From Streptosporangiaceae bacterium (GTDB taxonomy: Bacteria > Actinomycetota > Actinomycetes > Streptosporangiales > Streptosporangiaceae): DNA of 5,155 nt. The stretch's first letter is position 1. Every line of letters begins with the position of its first letter. The stretch lies in NCBI GenBank assembly GCA_025934635.1, contig JAICWX010000494.1:1-5155 (forward strand), in the 5' to 3' direction. Below, piece by piece: positions 1-5,155 of the stretch. A program made the position numbers and the translations under genes. Under the pieces are notes generated by a model. The model ran no database searches and was not told where the DNA came from. It was given only the letters and a program-made list of their open reading frames with translations.

Positions 1-81
1 CCCCGCCAGCGCACCGGCCGGGGGTCGCTGCCGCCTGCCCGCTAAAGGTTGTTATTTCCGGTCAGCTTGTCGCGGTCGCGC

Positions 82-139
82 TCCATGATCACGTGTTGTT
101 AGGGGTCGCCGGCGACCTATAACAACACGTGATCATGGA
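82..139. repeat. 58-bp nested perfect/near-perfect palindrome
   Basis: The left arm TCCATGATCACGTGTTGTTA (82-101) is the exact reverse complement of 120-139. The 18-bp spacer contains GGTCGCCGGCGACC (104-117), itself a perfect palindrome with the same centre, between 110 and 111. Of 29 possible base pairs 27 are Watson-Crick; in a plus-strand transcript one further pair is G-U (103/118) and one is a mismatch (102/119). In a minus-strand transcript both of these are mismatches. Each outer arm carries a TGATCA and a CACGTG sub-palindrome, overlapping each other. The arms are 40% GC in a very GC-rich region. Possible roles are a large intrinsic terminator for a rightward gene ending left of it, a dimeric regulator or recombinase site, or a cruciform. 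There is no U-tract after the stem on either strand. The structure is certain; its role is not known. Confidence 0.9.
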
Positions 140-207
140 ATCGGCCCGGCGGGCCCAGGGGAACGTCCCGGCTGGCGGGAGGTTCCGGTCGGTGCGGCTG
201 CCCGCCG

Positions 208-225
208 GTGACGTAAGTGACGCAA
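208..225. repeat. Tandem 9-bp direct repeat
   Basis: GTGACGTAA (208-216) is followed immediately by GTGACGCAA (217-225), with one mismatch. It sits at the edge of an AT-richer patch in the left intergenic region. Adjacent direct repeats of this length can be sites for tandem-binding regulators such as OmpR-type or SARP-type proteins. No promoter or target gene can be assigned here, so function is inference only. Confidence 0.4.
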
Positions 226-381
226 AGACAAGATCAACTTAAGCTAAGCGGCATTGCGCGGGAGCAGCATTGATGCTCCATCGATGTCGTTAGTACGCGG
301 GCCCGGCCGGCCCTGAGCGGGGGATAGCTGTAAGCAAGGGCACCATGGGCAACTCCTGTATCGCGCTTCAGCATGCGGGCG

Positions 382-1881
382 CTAGGAGCTCCCGCCGCGA
401 GAGGCCGACGAGGTGTCGGGGAAGGACGTCGGGGGAGCGCTGCTCGACGGGGAGCTAGTCGGGCTCGGCGAGGTCACCGGCGTCGGCGCCGTGCTGCTCG
501 GCGGTGCGCTGCTCGGCGGCGCGGACCGGCTCGGCGGCGGCGTTCTCGACGGGGCGTGGGTCGGCGCGTCGTAGGCCGGCGTGTCATACGACGGTGCCGC
601 GGCCGGCGGCTGCGTCCGGTGAACGGTGTGCGCGGGCGAGGGCGAAGCGGGCGCCGTGGACGAGGCCCGCGAAGCCGGCGCGGTGGCCGCCGGCGCGGTC
701 GCAGCCCCGGCCGCTGGCTGCGCTGAGGGCATCGCCTGGGCCGGACTCCCGCTCAGCGCGAAGGCCGCCCCGCCCCCGCCTCCGACCACTACGGCCAGGG
801 CCGCCGCCACGGCGAACGACCGCCAGCGGACCAGCCGGGGCCGCTGTCCCGGCTCGCCGCCGATCCCCGTGCCGCCACTGATCCCGGCGCCACCCGCCCC
901 GGGACCGCCGTAACCACGCTCACCACGGCCAGTCGCACCATAGCCAGCCGCATCCTGACCGACCCGCGTCACCGAGACCGCCGCCTCTGCCGCCGCCGGC
1001 TCCGCCGTCGCCACCGTCAGCGGCACCTCGCCCACCCGGAACGTCCGCGTCACCGGTTCCGGCAGCCAGTCCTGGACCGGATACGCTGCCCCGGCCAGCA
1101 GCGCCGCGGCCGTAGGACGCGCACCCGGGTCCTTGGCCAGGCAGCGCGAGACCACAGGCCGGATCCCGGTCGGCACCTGGTCCAGGTCAGGCGGGTTGTG
1201 CACCACGCGGTACACCAGCGCCGGCGTGGACCCGGAACCGAACGGTCCCTGGCCCGTCGCGGCGAATGCCAGCACCGCGCCCAGGCTGAAGACGTCGCTG
1301 GCCGGCCCGACCTCGCGGCCCTCGGCCTGCTCCGGGGACATGAACCCGGGGGAGCCGACCACCAGGCCGGTATGGGTCAGCGCGCTGGCCTCGGCCGCCC
1401 GTGAGATGCCGAAGTCGATCAGCCGGGGGCCGTCCGCGGCCAGCAGCACGTTGGCCGGCTTCAGGTCGCGGTGCACGATGCCCGCGCCGTGGATGGCCGA
1501 CAGCGCCTCGGCCAGCCCGGCCGCCAGCATCAGCACCGAGGCGGCGGGCAGCGGCCCGTGCCGGGTCACCGCGTCCGCCAGCGAGGGCCCGGGCACGTAC
1601 GCCGTGGCCAGCCAGGGCTCGGGACCGTCCGTGTCCGCGTCGAGCACCGGGGCGGTGTACAGGCCGCTCACCGTCCGCGCGACCGCCACCTCCCGCCGGA
1701 ACCGGGCCCGGAACTCCGGGTCCCGGGCCAGCTCGGCCCGGATCACCTTCACCGCCACCGCCCGGCCGCCCGGCGACAGGCCCAGGTACACCCGCCCCAT
1801 GCCGCCGGCCCCGAGCCGCCCCCGCAGCCGGTACGGCCCGATCAGCTCGGGATCCCCCGGCCGAAGCTCGTGCTTCATCAC
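382..1881 (-). CDS. Membrane-anchored Ser/Thr protein kinase (Hanks-type, PknB-like)
   Basis: This is an ATP-dependent Ser/Thr kinase whose catalytic domain should lie in the cytoplasm. All core motifs are present: glycine loop GAGGMG (24-29), VAVK with Lys45, Glu64 of helix C, HRDLKPAN (137-144) with catalytic Asp139, DFG (156-158), likely activation-loop threonines 169 and 171, SPE (182-184) for APE, Asp196 and Arg255. The domain ends near 270. A Gly/Ala-rich linker (about 300-350) leads to one hydrophobic segment (about 356-377). A 120-residue tail rich in Pro, Ser, Thr and Ala, predicted external, runs to the stop. No PASTA, NHL or other sensor fold is visible. The start is GTG, with AAGGA (1890-1894) eight bases upstream; ATG immediately follows at 1878 and would give 498 instead of 499 residues. 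It is transcribed in the same direction as the hydrolase gene 110 bp upstream, but a hairpin and repeats in that gap suggest its own control. Substrate unknown. Confidence 0.95.
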   Translation of the reverse strand: MMKHELRPGDPELIGPYRLRGRLGAGGMGRVYLGLSPGGRAVAVKVIRAELARDPEFRARFRREVAVARTVSGLYTAPVLDADTDGPEPWLATAYVPGPSLADAVTRHGPLPAASVLMLAAGLAEALSAIHGAGIVHRDLKPANVLLAADGPRLIDFGISRAAEASALTHTGLVVGSPGFMSPEQAEGREVGPASDVFSLGAVLAFAATGQGPFGSGSTPALVYRVVHNPPDLDQVPTGIRPVVSRCLAKDPGARPTAAALLAGAAYPVQDWLPEPVTRTFRVGEVPLTVATAEPAAAEAAVSVTRVGQDAAGYGATGRGERGYGGPGAGGAGISGGTGIGGEPGQRPRLVRWRSFAVAAALAVVVGGGGGAAFALSGSPAQAMPSAQPAAGAATAPAATAPASRASSTAPASPSPAHTVHRTQPPAAAPSYDTPAYDAPTHAPSRTPPPSRSAPPSSAPPSSTAPTPVTSPSPTSSPSSSAPPTSFPDTSSASRGGSS

Positions 1882-1911
1882 AATCCCCGTCCTTCACCCG
1901 GGACGCTCCGC

Positions 1912-1945
1912 GCGCCCCGCCGTAAATTGCCACGCGGCGGGGCGC
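1912..1945 (-). terminator. GC-rich hairpin between hydrolase and kinase, probable terminator
   Basis: The 11-bp arms GCGCCCCGCCG (1912-1922) and CGGCGGGGCGC (1935-1945) pair perfectly around a 12-base AT-richer loop. The hairpin starts 46 bases after the hydrolase stop codon and lies 31-64 bases upstream of the kinase start. No U-tract follows on either strand, which is common for actinomycete terminators. It could end the lacI-hydrolase transcript. Alternatively it could sit in the 5' leader of the kinase mRNA and affect its translation or read-through. Confidence 0.55.
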
Positions 1946-1958
1946 ACGAAGGTTCATT

Positions 1959-1995
1959 CCTGAGGGAAGCCTGGAGATCCTGAAGAAAGCCTCAA
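1959..1995. promoter_or_regulatory. Four phased CCTGAG-like hexamers upstream of the kinase
   Basis: The plus strand shows CCTGAG (1959), CCTGGA (1970), CCTGAA (1979) and CCTCAA (1990), starting 11, 9 and 11 bases apart. On the minus strand they read TTGAGG, TTCAGG, TCCAGG and CTCAGG. The longer units CCTGAGGGAAGCCT (1959-1972) and CCTGAAGAAAGCCT (1979-1992) differ at two positions and repeat with a 20-bp period, about two helical turns. The array overlaps the hydrolase stop codon and lies 78-114 bases upstream of the kinase start. Such phasing is typical of OmpR/PhoB-family response-regulator sites. That it controls the kinase is inference; no clear -35/-10 pair was found beside it. Confidence 0.4.
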
Positions 1996-3650
1996 GACGA
2001 AGCGATCGACATCGTCTCCATGGACAGGTAGGTGTGGGCGGCCCAGGACACCGGGTCGCGGGCGAAGTCGTGCTGCAGCGCCCGGTTGCGCAGCGCGTTG
2101 TCGAGCGCGGCCATGATCATCGACTGGTCGAGTACCAGGTCACGGTGGCCGACCGCCCCGGTGACCGGGTTGACCGCGTCGAAGAACCCGTCCGCGCCGT
2201 AGACACCAGGAAAATGTGACCGCAGCGCGGTGATGTTGGCGAAAGCCTGCTGCGGGGCCACGTCGAGGGCGAGGAAGGACGCGTGCGGCGTGACCACCGT
2301 CTCGCTGGATCCGCCGTGGTCCTGGGACAGCCCCTCGTTCGGGTGACTCGCGTTCGCGCCGACTCCGTAATACGGGAACTTCAGCCCCTCGACGCCGTAA
2401 CCGCTGTAGTCACCGGTGTCGTCCGGCGTGCTCGACGGCGACATGCCCCAGACCGGATAGCCCAGCTGCTGGGTCGCGTACTTGATCTGCACCTGGGCCG
2501 TCCGGGCGTCGGCCAGCCCGAAACTGCGCGTGCCCCACGACGTCTCCGGCACGATCTCGTTCGGCATCAGGCCCTCGAACATCCCGCCGGCGTACGTAGG
2601 AATGAACGTCAGGCTGGAACCGGGGTAGGTGTAGTGGCCCTCCCACACCGGGAACTGCTGCCCGGACTGCGGGTCGGCGTAGGTCTGCCAGGAGCCCGCC
2701 ATCGGCCACTGCCCCTGCCAGGAGAAATCCGGGTCGGTGGTCTGGCAGTCGGCGAACGGGGCCGGCGGCGGCAGTTCCCGCCAGCTGCGCCACCACACGT
2801 TGCCGGGCATCTGGTGCAGGCCCATGCCGATGTAGGCGGAGATCCGCGGGTCGCTGTACAGCGCGCCGTTGTGGTAGTAGTGCGTCCAGTTGTCGCCCGC
2901 CGTCGGCGGCAGCCCGGCGTAGTACCCGCCGTACATCTGGCCGGTCGGCTGGTTCCCGGTGACGGCCGGGTTGACGTTGCAGTGCGTCTCGGCCCGGTTG
3001 TCGTAGAACAGCCCGAAGTTCATCGGCGCCATCAAATGGTTCACCAGCCCGGCCAGCGACGGCACCGCCTGCCGGACCACGATCAGGCCCGAGGCGTACC
3101 AGCCGTTGTCCACGTTGGAGACGAAGAAGCAGTTGTCGAAGGCCGGGGTCGTCTCGGTGCAGTCGCCCTGGCCGGGATTGGTCAGCACGGCGCCGCTGGT
3201 GGTGTCGTACCACTGGTACAGGAAGCCGTCGAACCGCTTCAGGTGCGACACCTCGGTCAGGGTGGCCGAGAGCCTGGTGCGGGCCTGCGCCTCGCTGATC
3301 AGGCCCAGGTCCCGGGCCGAGACCACGGCCCACAGGTACACCCCGATGTTCGCCGAGGAGGTGTACCGTCCGTAACTGGTCGGGGTGGCCGAACCTCCGG
3401 CGAAGGTCAGGTTGTCCATCGGCAGGCTGGTCGCGGCGTCCACGTCCGCGCCGTAGAACTTCCAGGTATCCCGGGCGATGGACATCAGGCTGGCCCGCTG
3501 GGCGGTGCTGAGCCCGCCGTACGGGCTGACCGGGGACGCCGAGACCGCCCGGGCCGTGCCCGGGGCCAGCAGCGCGATCACGGTGACCGCGACCACCACC
3601 GCCAGGGCCCACCCCGATCTGGAGATCCTGCTTCGTCGGCTACTGCGCAT
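1992..3650 (-). CDS. Secreted PF10091 'glycoamylase' / GH144-like protein
   Basis: This is a probable extracellular carbohydrate hydrolase of 552 residues. Residues 1-35 form a signal peptide: Arg-rich start, hydrophobic core from Trp14 to about 29, and a likely cut after TARA (35). The rest matches my recollection of the PF10091 alpha/alpha-barrel family: an N-terminal IARDTWKFYG region (58-67), DNGWYASGL (181-189), GGMFEGLMPNE (355-365), YGVEGLKFPYYGVGA (418-432), VTPHASFLALDVAP (453-466), GFFDAVNP (488-495) and LVLDQSMIMAALDN (505-518). Four cysteines in the mature part (164, 174, 224, 302) could form two disulfides. PF10091 includes GH144 beta-1,2-glucanases, but many members are only labelled putative glucoamylase, so the substrate is not known. 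The ATG at 3650 is chosen over an in-frame ATG at 3794 because it has a perfect AAGGAGG six bases upstream, begins the signal peptide and avoids overlapping the regulator gene. It lies 28 bp after that LacI-type gene, probably in one operon. Confidence 0.88.
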   Translation of the reverse strand: MRSSRRSRISRSGWALAVVVAVTVIALLAPGTARAVSASPVSPYGGLSTAQRASLMSIARDTWKFYGADVDAATSLPMDNLTFAGGSATPTSYGRYTSSANIGVYLWAVVSARDLGLISEAQARTRLSATLTEVSHLKRFDGFLYQWYDTTSGAVLTNPGQGDCTETTPAFDNCFFVSNVDNGWYASGLIVVRQAVPSLAGLVNHLMAPMNFGLFYDNRAETHCNVNPAVTGNQPTGQMYGGYYAGLPPTAGDNWTHYYHNGALYSDPRISAYIGMGLHQMPGNVWWRSWRELPPPAPFADCQTTDPDFSWQGQWPMAGSWQTYADPQSGQQFPVWEGHYTYPGSSLTFIPTYAGGMFEGLMPNEIVPETSWGTRSFGLADARTAQVQIKYATQQLGYPVWGMSPSSTPDDTGDYSGYGVEGLKFPYYGVGANASHPNEGLSQDHGGSSETVVTPHASFLALDVAPQQAFANITALRSHFPGVYGADGFFDAVNPVTGAVGHRDLVLDQSMIMAALDNALRNRALQHDFARDPVSWAAHTYLSMETMSIASS

Positions 3651-3656
3651 CCGTCG

Positions 3657-3663
3657 CCTCCTT
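3657..3663 (-). promoter_or_regulatory. Strong Shine-Dalgarno of the hydrolase gene
   Basis: The minus strand reads AAGGAGG followed by six bases and the ATG at 3650. This near-consensus site decides the start and implies efficient translation of the second gene of the operon. The remaining bases of the 28-bp gap show no promoter or terminator. Confidence 0.85.
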
Positions 3664-3678
3664 GGCGGCTTGAGGGGC

Positions 3679-4728
3679 TTACTGGGGACAGCCGCAGCTG
3701 CCCCTGAGCTCGAGGCGGACGGGCAGTTCCACCGTCCGGCGGGGCAGTTCGGCGCCCCCGATGCGGTCGCTGAGCATGGCCACGGCGGTGTCACCGAGCG
3801 CCGCCATCGGCTGGACCACGGTGGTGAGGCCAGGCCGCAGGTGCCGCCCCAGCCTGATGCCGTCGAACCCGGTGACGGCCACGTCGCCGGGCACGCTGAG
3901 CCCCGCCTCCTGCAGCGCCGCCATCACCCCGATCGCGGTCTGGTCGTTGGCGCACACCACGGCGCGGGGCACCGGCCCGGCGGCCAGGATCCGTTCGGCC
4001 ACCCGGTGGCCGCCCGCGGTGGTGAAGTCGCCGTGGTGGACGGGCGCCTGGTCCAGGCTTGCGGTCGCCCGCCGGAACCCGTCGAGCCGGCTCGACGAGT
4101 CCGGTGAGTCGGGCGGCCCCGCGATGAAGCACATGTCGCGGTACCCGTGCATGTCCGCCAGGTGCTCGGTCACCTGGTACGCCCCGCTCTCGTTGGCCAC
4201 GGACAGGTGATCGATGGCCCGGTCCGGCCGGCCCTCGCTTTCCCCGGTGGCCAGCAGCACGACCGGGATCTGCGTGGCGACGTGCTCGATCATCGCCAGC
4301 GGCGCGGTACGGGCCAGCACCACCAGCCCGTCGCACCGCCCCGCGATGCTCAGCACCAGGCCGCTGTCGTCGCGGCGGTGGCTGGCCGCGATGAGCATCG
4401 CGTACCCGCCGCGCCGGGCGGCCCGCTCCATGCCCCGGATCACCTCGTCGTACCAGTACGCCGCGTCGCCCTCGTCCCGGTGCTGGTCAGGGGAGGCCTG
4501 GTCAGCGGTGTCCAGGTCGGGGAAGCACAGCCCGAGCACGCCGGTCCGCCGGGCGGCCAGGTCGCGGGCCGCGCCGCTCGGCACGTAACCCAGCTCGGTG
4601 ACCGCGGTGAGCACCTTGTCCCTGGTCCCGGGCAGGACGCGCTCGTGCCCGGCCAGCACCCGCGACACCGTGGCCGTGGACACGCCGGCGTGCCGTGCCA
4701 CCTCGTACACGCTCGGCTTGTCCCGCAC
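3679..4728 (-). CDS. LacI-family transcriptional repressor
   Basis: This is a sugar-responsive DNA-binding regulator of 349 residues, a usual length for the family. The N-terminus PSVYEVARHAGVSTATVSRV (5-24) is the LacI helix-turn-helix. ELGYVPSGAARDLAARRTG (45-63) covers the end of the headpiece and the hinge helix. The periplasmic-binding-protein-like effector domain follows, with GLCFPDLD (66-73), CDGLVVLA (132-139), FIAGP (201-205), the signature CANDQTAIGVMAAL (259-272), VAVTGFDG (283-290) and LTTVVQP (301-307). The GTG start is preferred: AAGGGA lies nine bases upstream and the protein then begins MRDKPSVYEVA, as family members usually do. An ATG at 4746 (355 residues) and one at 4806 are also in frame; the first lacks a ribosome-binding site and the second lies upstream of the predicted promoter. 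It most likely controls the adjacent secreted hydrolase and itself. The effector is probably a sugar, but its identity cannot be read from sequence. Confidence 0.95.
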   Translation of the reverse strand: MRDKPSVYEVARHAGVSTATVSRVLAGHERVLPGTRDKVLTAVTELGYVPSGAARDLAARRTGVLGLCFPDLDTADQASPDQHRDEGDAAYWYDEVIRGMERAARRGGYAMLIAASHRRDDSGLVLSIAGRCDGLVVLARTAPLAMIEHVATQIPVVLLATGESEGRPDRAIDHLSVANESGAYQVTEHLADMHGYRDMCFIAGPPDSPDSSSRLDGFRRATASLDQAPVHHGDFTTAGGHRVAERILAAGPVPRAVVCANDQTAIGVMAALQEAGLSVPGDVAVTGFDGIRLGRHLRPGLTTVVQPMAALGDTAVAMLSDRIGGAELPRRTVELPVRLELRGSCGCPQ

Positions 4729-4737
4729 CAGGAGAAA

Positions 4738-4743
4738 TCCCTT
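4738..4743 (-). promoter_or_regulatory. Ribosome-binding site deciding the lacI-type start
   Basis: AAGGGA on the minus strand stands nine bases before the GTG at 4728. The alternative ATG at 4746 has no purine-rich stretch at proper distance and would leave a leader of only about nine bases after the predicted promoter. This favours the GTG. Confidence 0.55.
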
Positions 4744-4761
4744 CATGTACGCGCATACACG

Positions 4762-4790
4762 ATCATGCTCTGACAAGCCGCGCCTGGCAA
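4762..4790 (-). promoter_or_regulatory. Predicted sigma70-type promoter of the regulator-hydrolase unit
   Basis: The minus strand reads TTGCCA (4785-4790), a 17-bp spacer and CATGAT (4762-4767). Against TTGACA and TATAAT these match at five of six and four of six positions. Transcription would start near 4755, giving a leader of about 27 bases to the GTG start. The assignment is by eye only. Confidence 0.45.
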
Positions 4791-4799
4791 CCGTTTCTC
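4786..4799. promoter_or_regulatory. Candidate LacI-type operator over the -35
   Basis: GGCAACCGTTTCTC carries the central AA-N-CG-N-TT core of LacI-family operators (general form TGNAANCGNTTNCA). The outer bases are only partly conserved: the left G is kept, but the outermost T and the right CA are lost. It overlaps the predicted -35, where binding by the adjacent repressor would block its own transcription and that of the hydrolase. Confidence 0.4.
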
Positions 4800-4812
4800 G
4801 CCTCAACGTGAG

Positions 4813-4858
4813 GAAACCCGGATTCCACCACGTTCAGACGCGGCGGGATCCGGGTTTC
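4813..4858 (-). terminator. Hairpin terminator after the PfpI-like gene
   Basis: Arms GAAACCCGGAT (4813-4823) and ATCCGGGTTTC (4848-4858) pair perfectly over 11 bp, with a 24-base loop. The hairpin begins 28 bases after the PfpI-like stop codon. In the minus transcript the stem ends in UUUC with no long U-tract. A short GCCGCC/GGCGGC hairpin (4861-4874) lies just before it, and a CCTCA/TGAGG hairpin (4801-4813) just after. It separates the upstream gene from the promoter of the regulator. Confidence 0.6.
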
Positions 4859-4886
4859 GCGCCGCCGGGGCGGCCGGTGCCGGGCG

Positions 4887-5155
4887 TTAGGCGGACTGGT
4901 GCTGGAATGCCTTGACCAGCTGCTCGCAGAACGCGGGCAGGTCGTCCGGCTTCCGGCTGGTCACCAGGGTGTTCGGCCCGTCCGTGCAGACCTGGACCCC
5001 GGCGTCCACCCAGGTGCCGCCGGCGTTGCGGATGTCGGTCGCCAGGCTGGGCCACGAGGTCAGCGTCCGGCCCCGGACCAGGTCCGCCTCGACCAGGGCC
5101 CACGGCCCGTGGCAGATGACCGCGACCGGCTTGCCCGCCTCGAAGATCCGCCGGA
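4887..5155 (-). CDS. PfpI/DJ-1-family protein, C-terminal part (cut by window edge)
   Basis: Only the last 88 residues are inside the window; the start lies beyond 5155. Family members are usually about 170-190 residues, so roughly half is seen. The visible part opens with RRIFEAGKPVAVICHGPWAL, which holds the nucleophile-elbow cysteine (visible residue 14) followed by His15. RGRTLTSWPSLATDIRNAGG (27-46) and NTLVTSRKPDDLPAF (61-75) follow; both are typical of the PfpI / type 1 glutamine-amidotransferase-like family. Members include intracellular proteases and deglycase or stress-response proteins. The substrate is not readable here, and the partner acidic residue near the N-terminus is outside the window. 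The stop TAA is followed by a hairpin, so it does not appear to be cotranscribed with the regulator downstream. Confidence 0.93.
   Translation of the reverse strand, partial: RRIFEAGKPVAVICHGPWALVEADLVRGRTLTSWPSLATDIRNAGGTWVDAGVQVCTDGPNTLVTSRKPDDLPAFCEQLVKAFQHQSA

Larger units (their letters stand above)
1..381. other. Left intergenic region without a convincing gene
   Basis: This stretch downstream of the kinase has no ORF with family resemblance. Base composition changes along it: positions 1-45 are very GC-rich, the arms at 82-101 and 120-139 are 40% GC, and about 210-255 is again AT-richer. It holds the nested palindrome (82-139), a tandem 9-bp repeat (208-225), a hairpin with 6-bp arms GGAGCA/TGCTCC (261-266 and 274-279), and a short minus-strand ORF with a good ribosome-binding site (290-346). 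Plus-strand frame 1 runs open from the window edge to TAA at 43-45 with GC in 13 of 14 third positions, so 1-45 could be the tail of a rightward gene. Fourteen codons are too few to call it. Confidence 0.6.

Noticed and set aside
86..135. CACGTG cores at 90-95 and 126-131 as parS-like chromosome partition sites
   Set aside because: The usual parS form TGTTTCACGTGAAACA has flanks that do not match here; only the central hexamer is shared.
82..139. Palindrome as a linear-replicon telomere or a CRISPR repeat
   Set aside because: There is a single palindrome, no repeated spacers, none of the series of GC-rich palindromes seen at Streptomyces telomeres, and ordinary chromosomal genes beside it.
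344..456. Plus-strand short frame starting ATG at 345
   Set aside because: It lacks a clear ribosome-binding site, yields an Arg/Ser-rich peptide and runs antisense into the kinase 3' end.
373..1983. Several overlapping open frames opposite or alongside the kinase gene
   Set aside because: Their translations are Arg/Ala/Pro-rich low complexity without family motifs, while the kinase frame carries every catalytic motif.
2283..3707. Long plus-strand open frame of 474 codons opposite the hydrolase gene
   Set aside because: It is antisense to a well-supported gene. The translation is rich in Arg, Gly, Val and His with no recognisable domain, as expected for a shadow frame in GC-rich DNA.
3651..3794. 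Extended N-terminus for the hydrolase from the ATG at 3794
   Set aside because: It would overlap the repressor gene by more than 100 bases, place 48 unrelated residues before the signal peptide and ignore the perfect Shine-Dalgarno before 3650.
4729..4806. Extended N-terminus for the LacI-type regulator from the ATG at 4806
   Set aside because: The extra residues do not resemble the family, the ATG lies upstream of the predicted -35, and the family N-terminus fits the GTG at 4728 better.

Overview
The window comes from a very GC-rich genome. Coding-strand third positions are mostly G or C, start codons include GTG, and hairpins lack U-tracts. The protein families also fit an actinomycete (Streptomyces-like or a related filamentous actinobacterium), but the genus cannot be fixed from the sequence.

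All four recognisable genes lie on the minus strand, so transcription runs right to left. At the right edge (4887-5155) is the C-terminal half of a PfpI/DJ-1-type glutamine-amidotransferase-fold protein, followed by a hairpin (4813-4858) that probably ends its transcript. A compact promoter region (about 4755-4800) carries a sigma70-like -35/-10 pair and a half-conserved LacI-type operator over the -35. It leads into a LacI-family repressor (3679-4728; GTG start preferred). After only 28 bp comes a secreted PF10091 'glycoamylase'/GH144-like protein (1992-3650) with a perfect Shine-Dalgarno and a signal peptide. Regulator and hydrolase look like a two-gene, sugar-responsive unit: the repressor would sense a sugar and control itself and the exported enzyme.

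A 110-bp gap (1882-1991) holds four helically phased hexamers and a strong GC hairpin. It precedes a membrane-anchored Ser/Thr protein kinase (382-1881) with a complete catalytic core, one transmembrane segment and a long Pro/Ser/Thr/Ala-rich external tail in place of PASTA repeats.

The left 381 bp has no convincing gene. Its striking content is a 58-bp nested palindrome (82-139): 20-bp perfect AT-rich arms around a 14-bp perfect GC-rich palindrome with the same centre. It also has a tandem 9-bp repeat (208-225) and a very short ORF with a good ribosome-binding site (290-346). The palindrome is the least explained and most interesting structure here. I do not see a CRISPR array, transposase, integrase, tRNA, rRNA or a recognisable defence or biosynthetic cluster.
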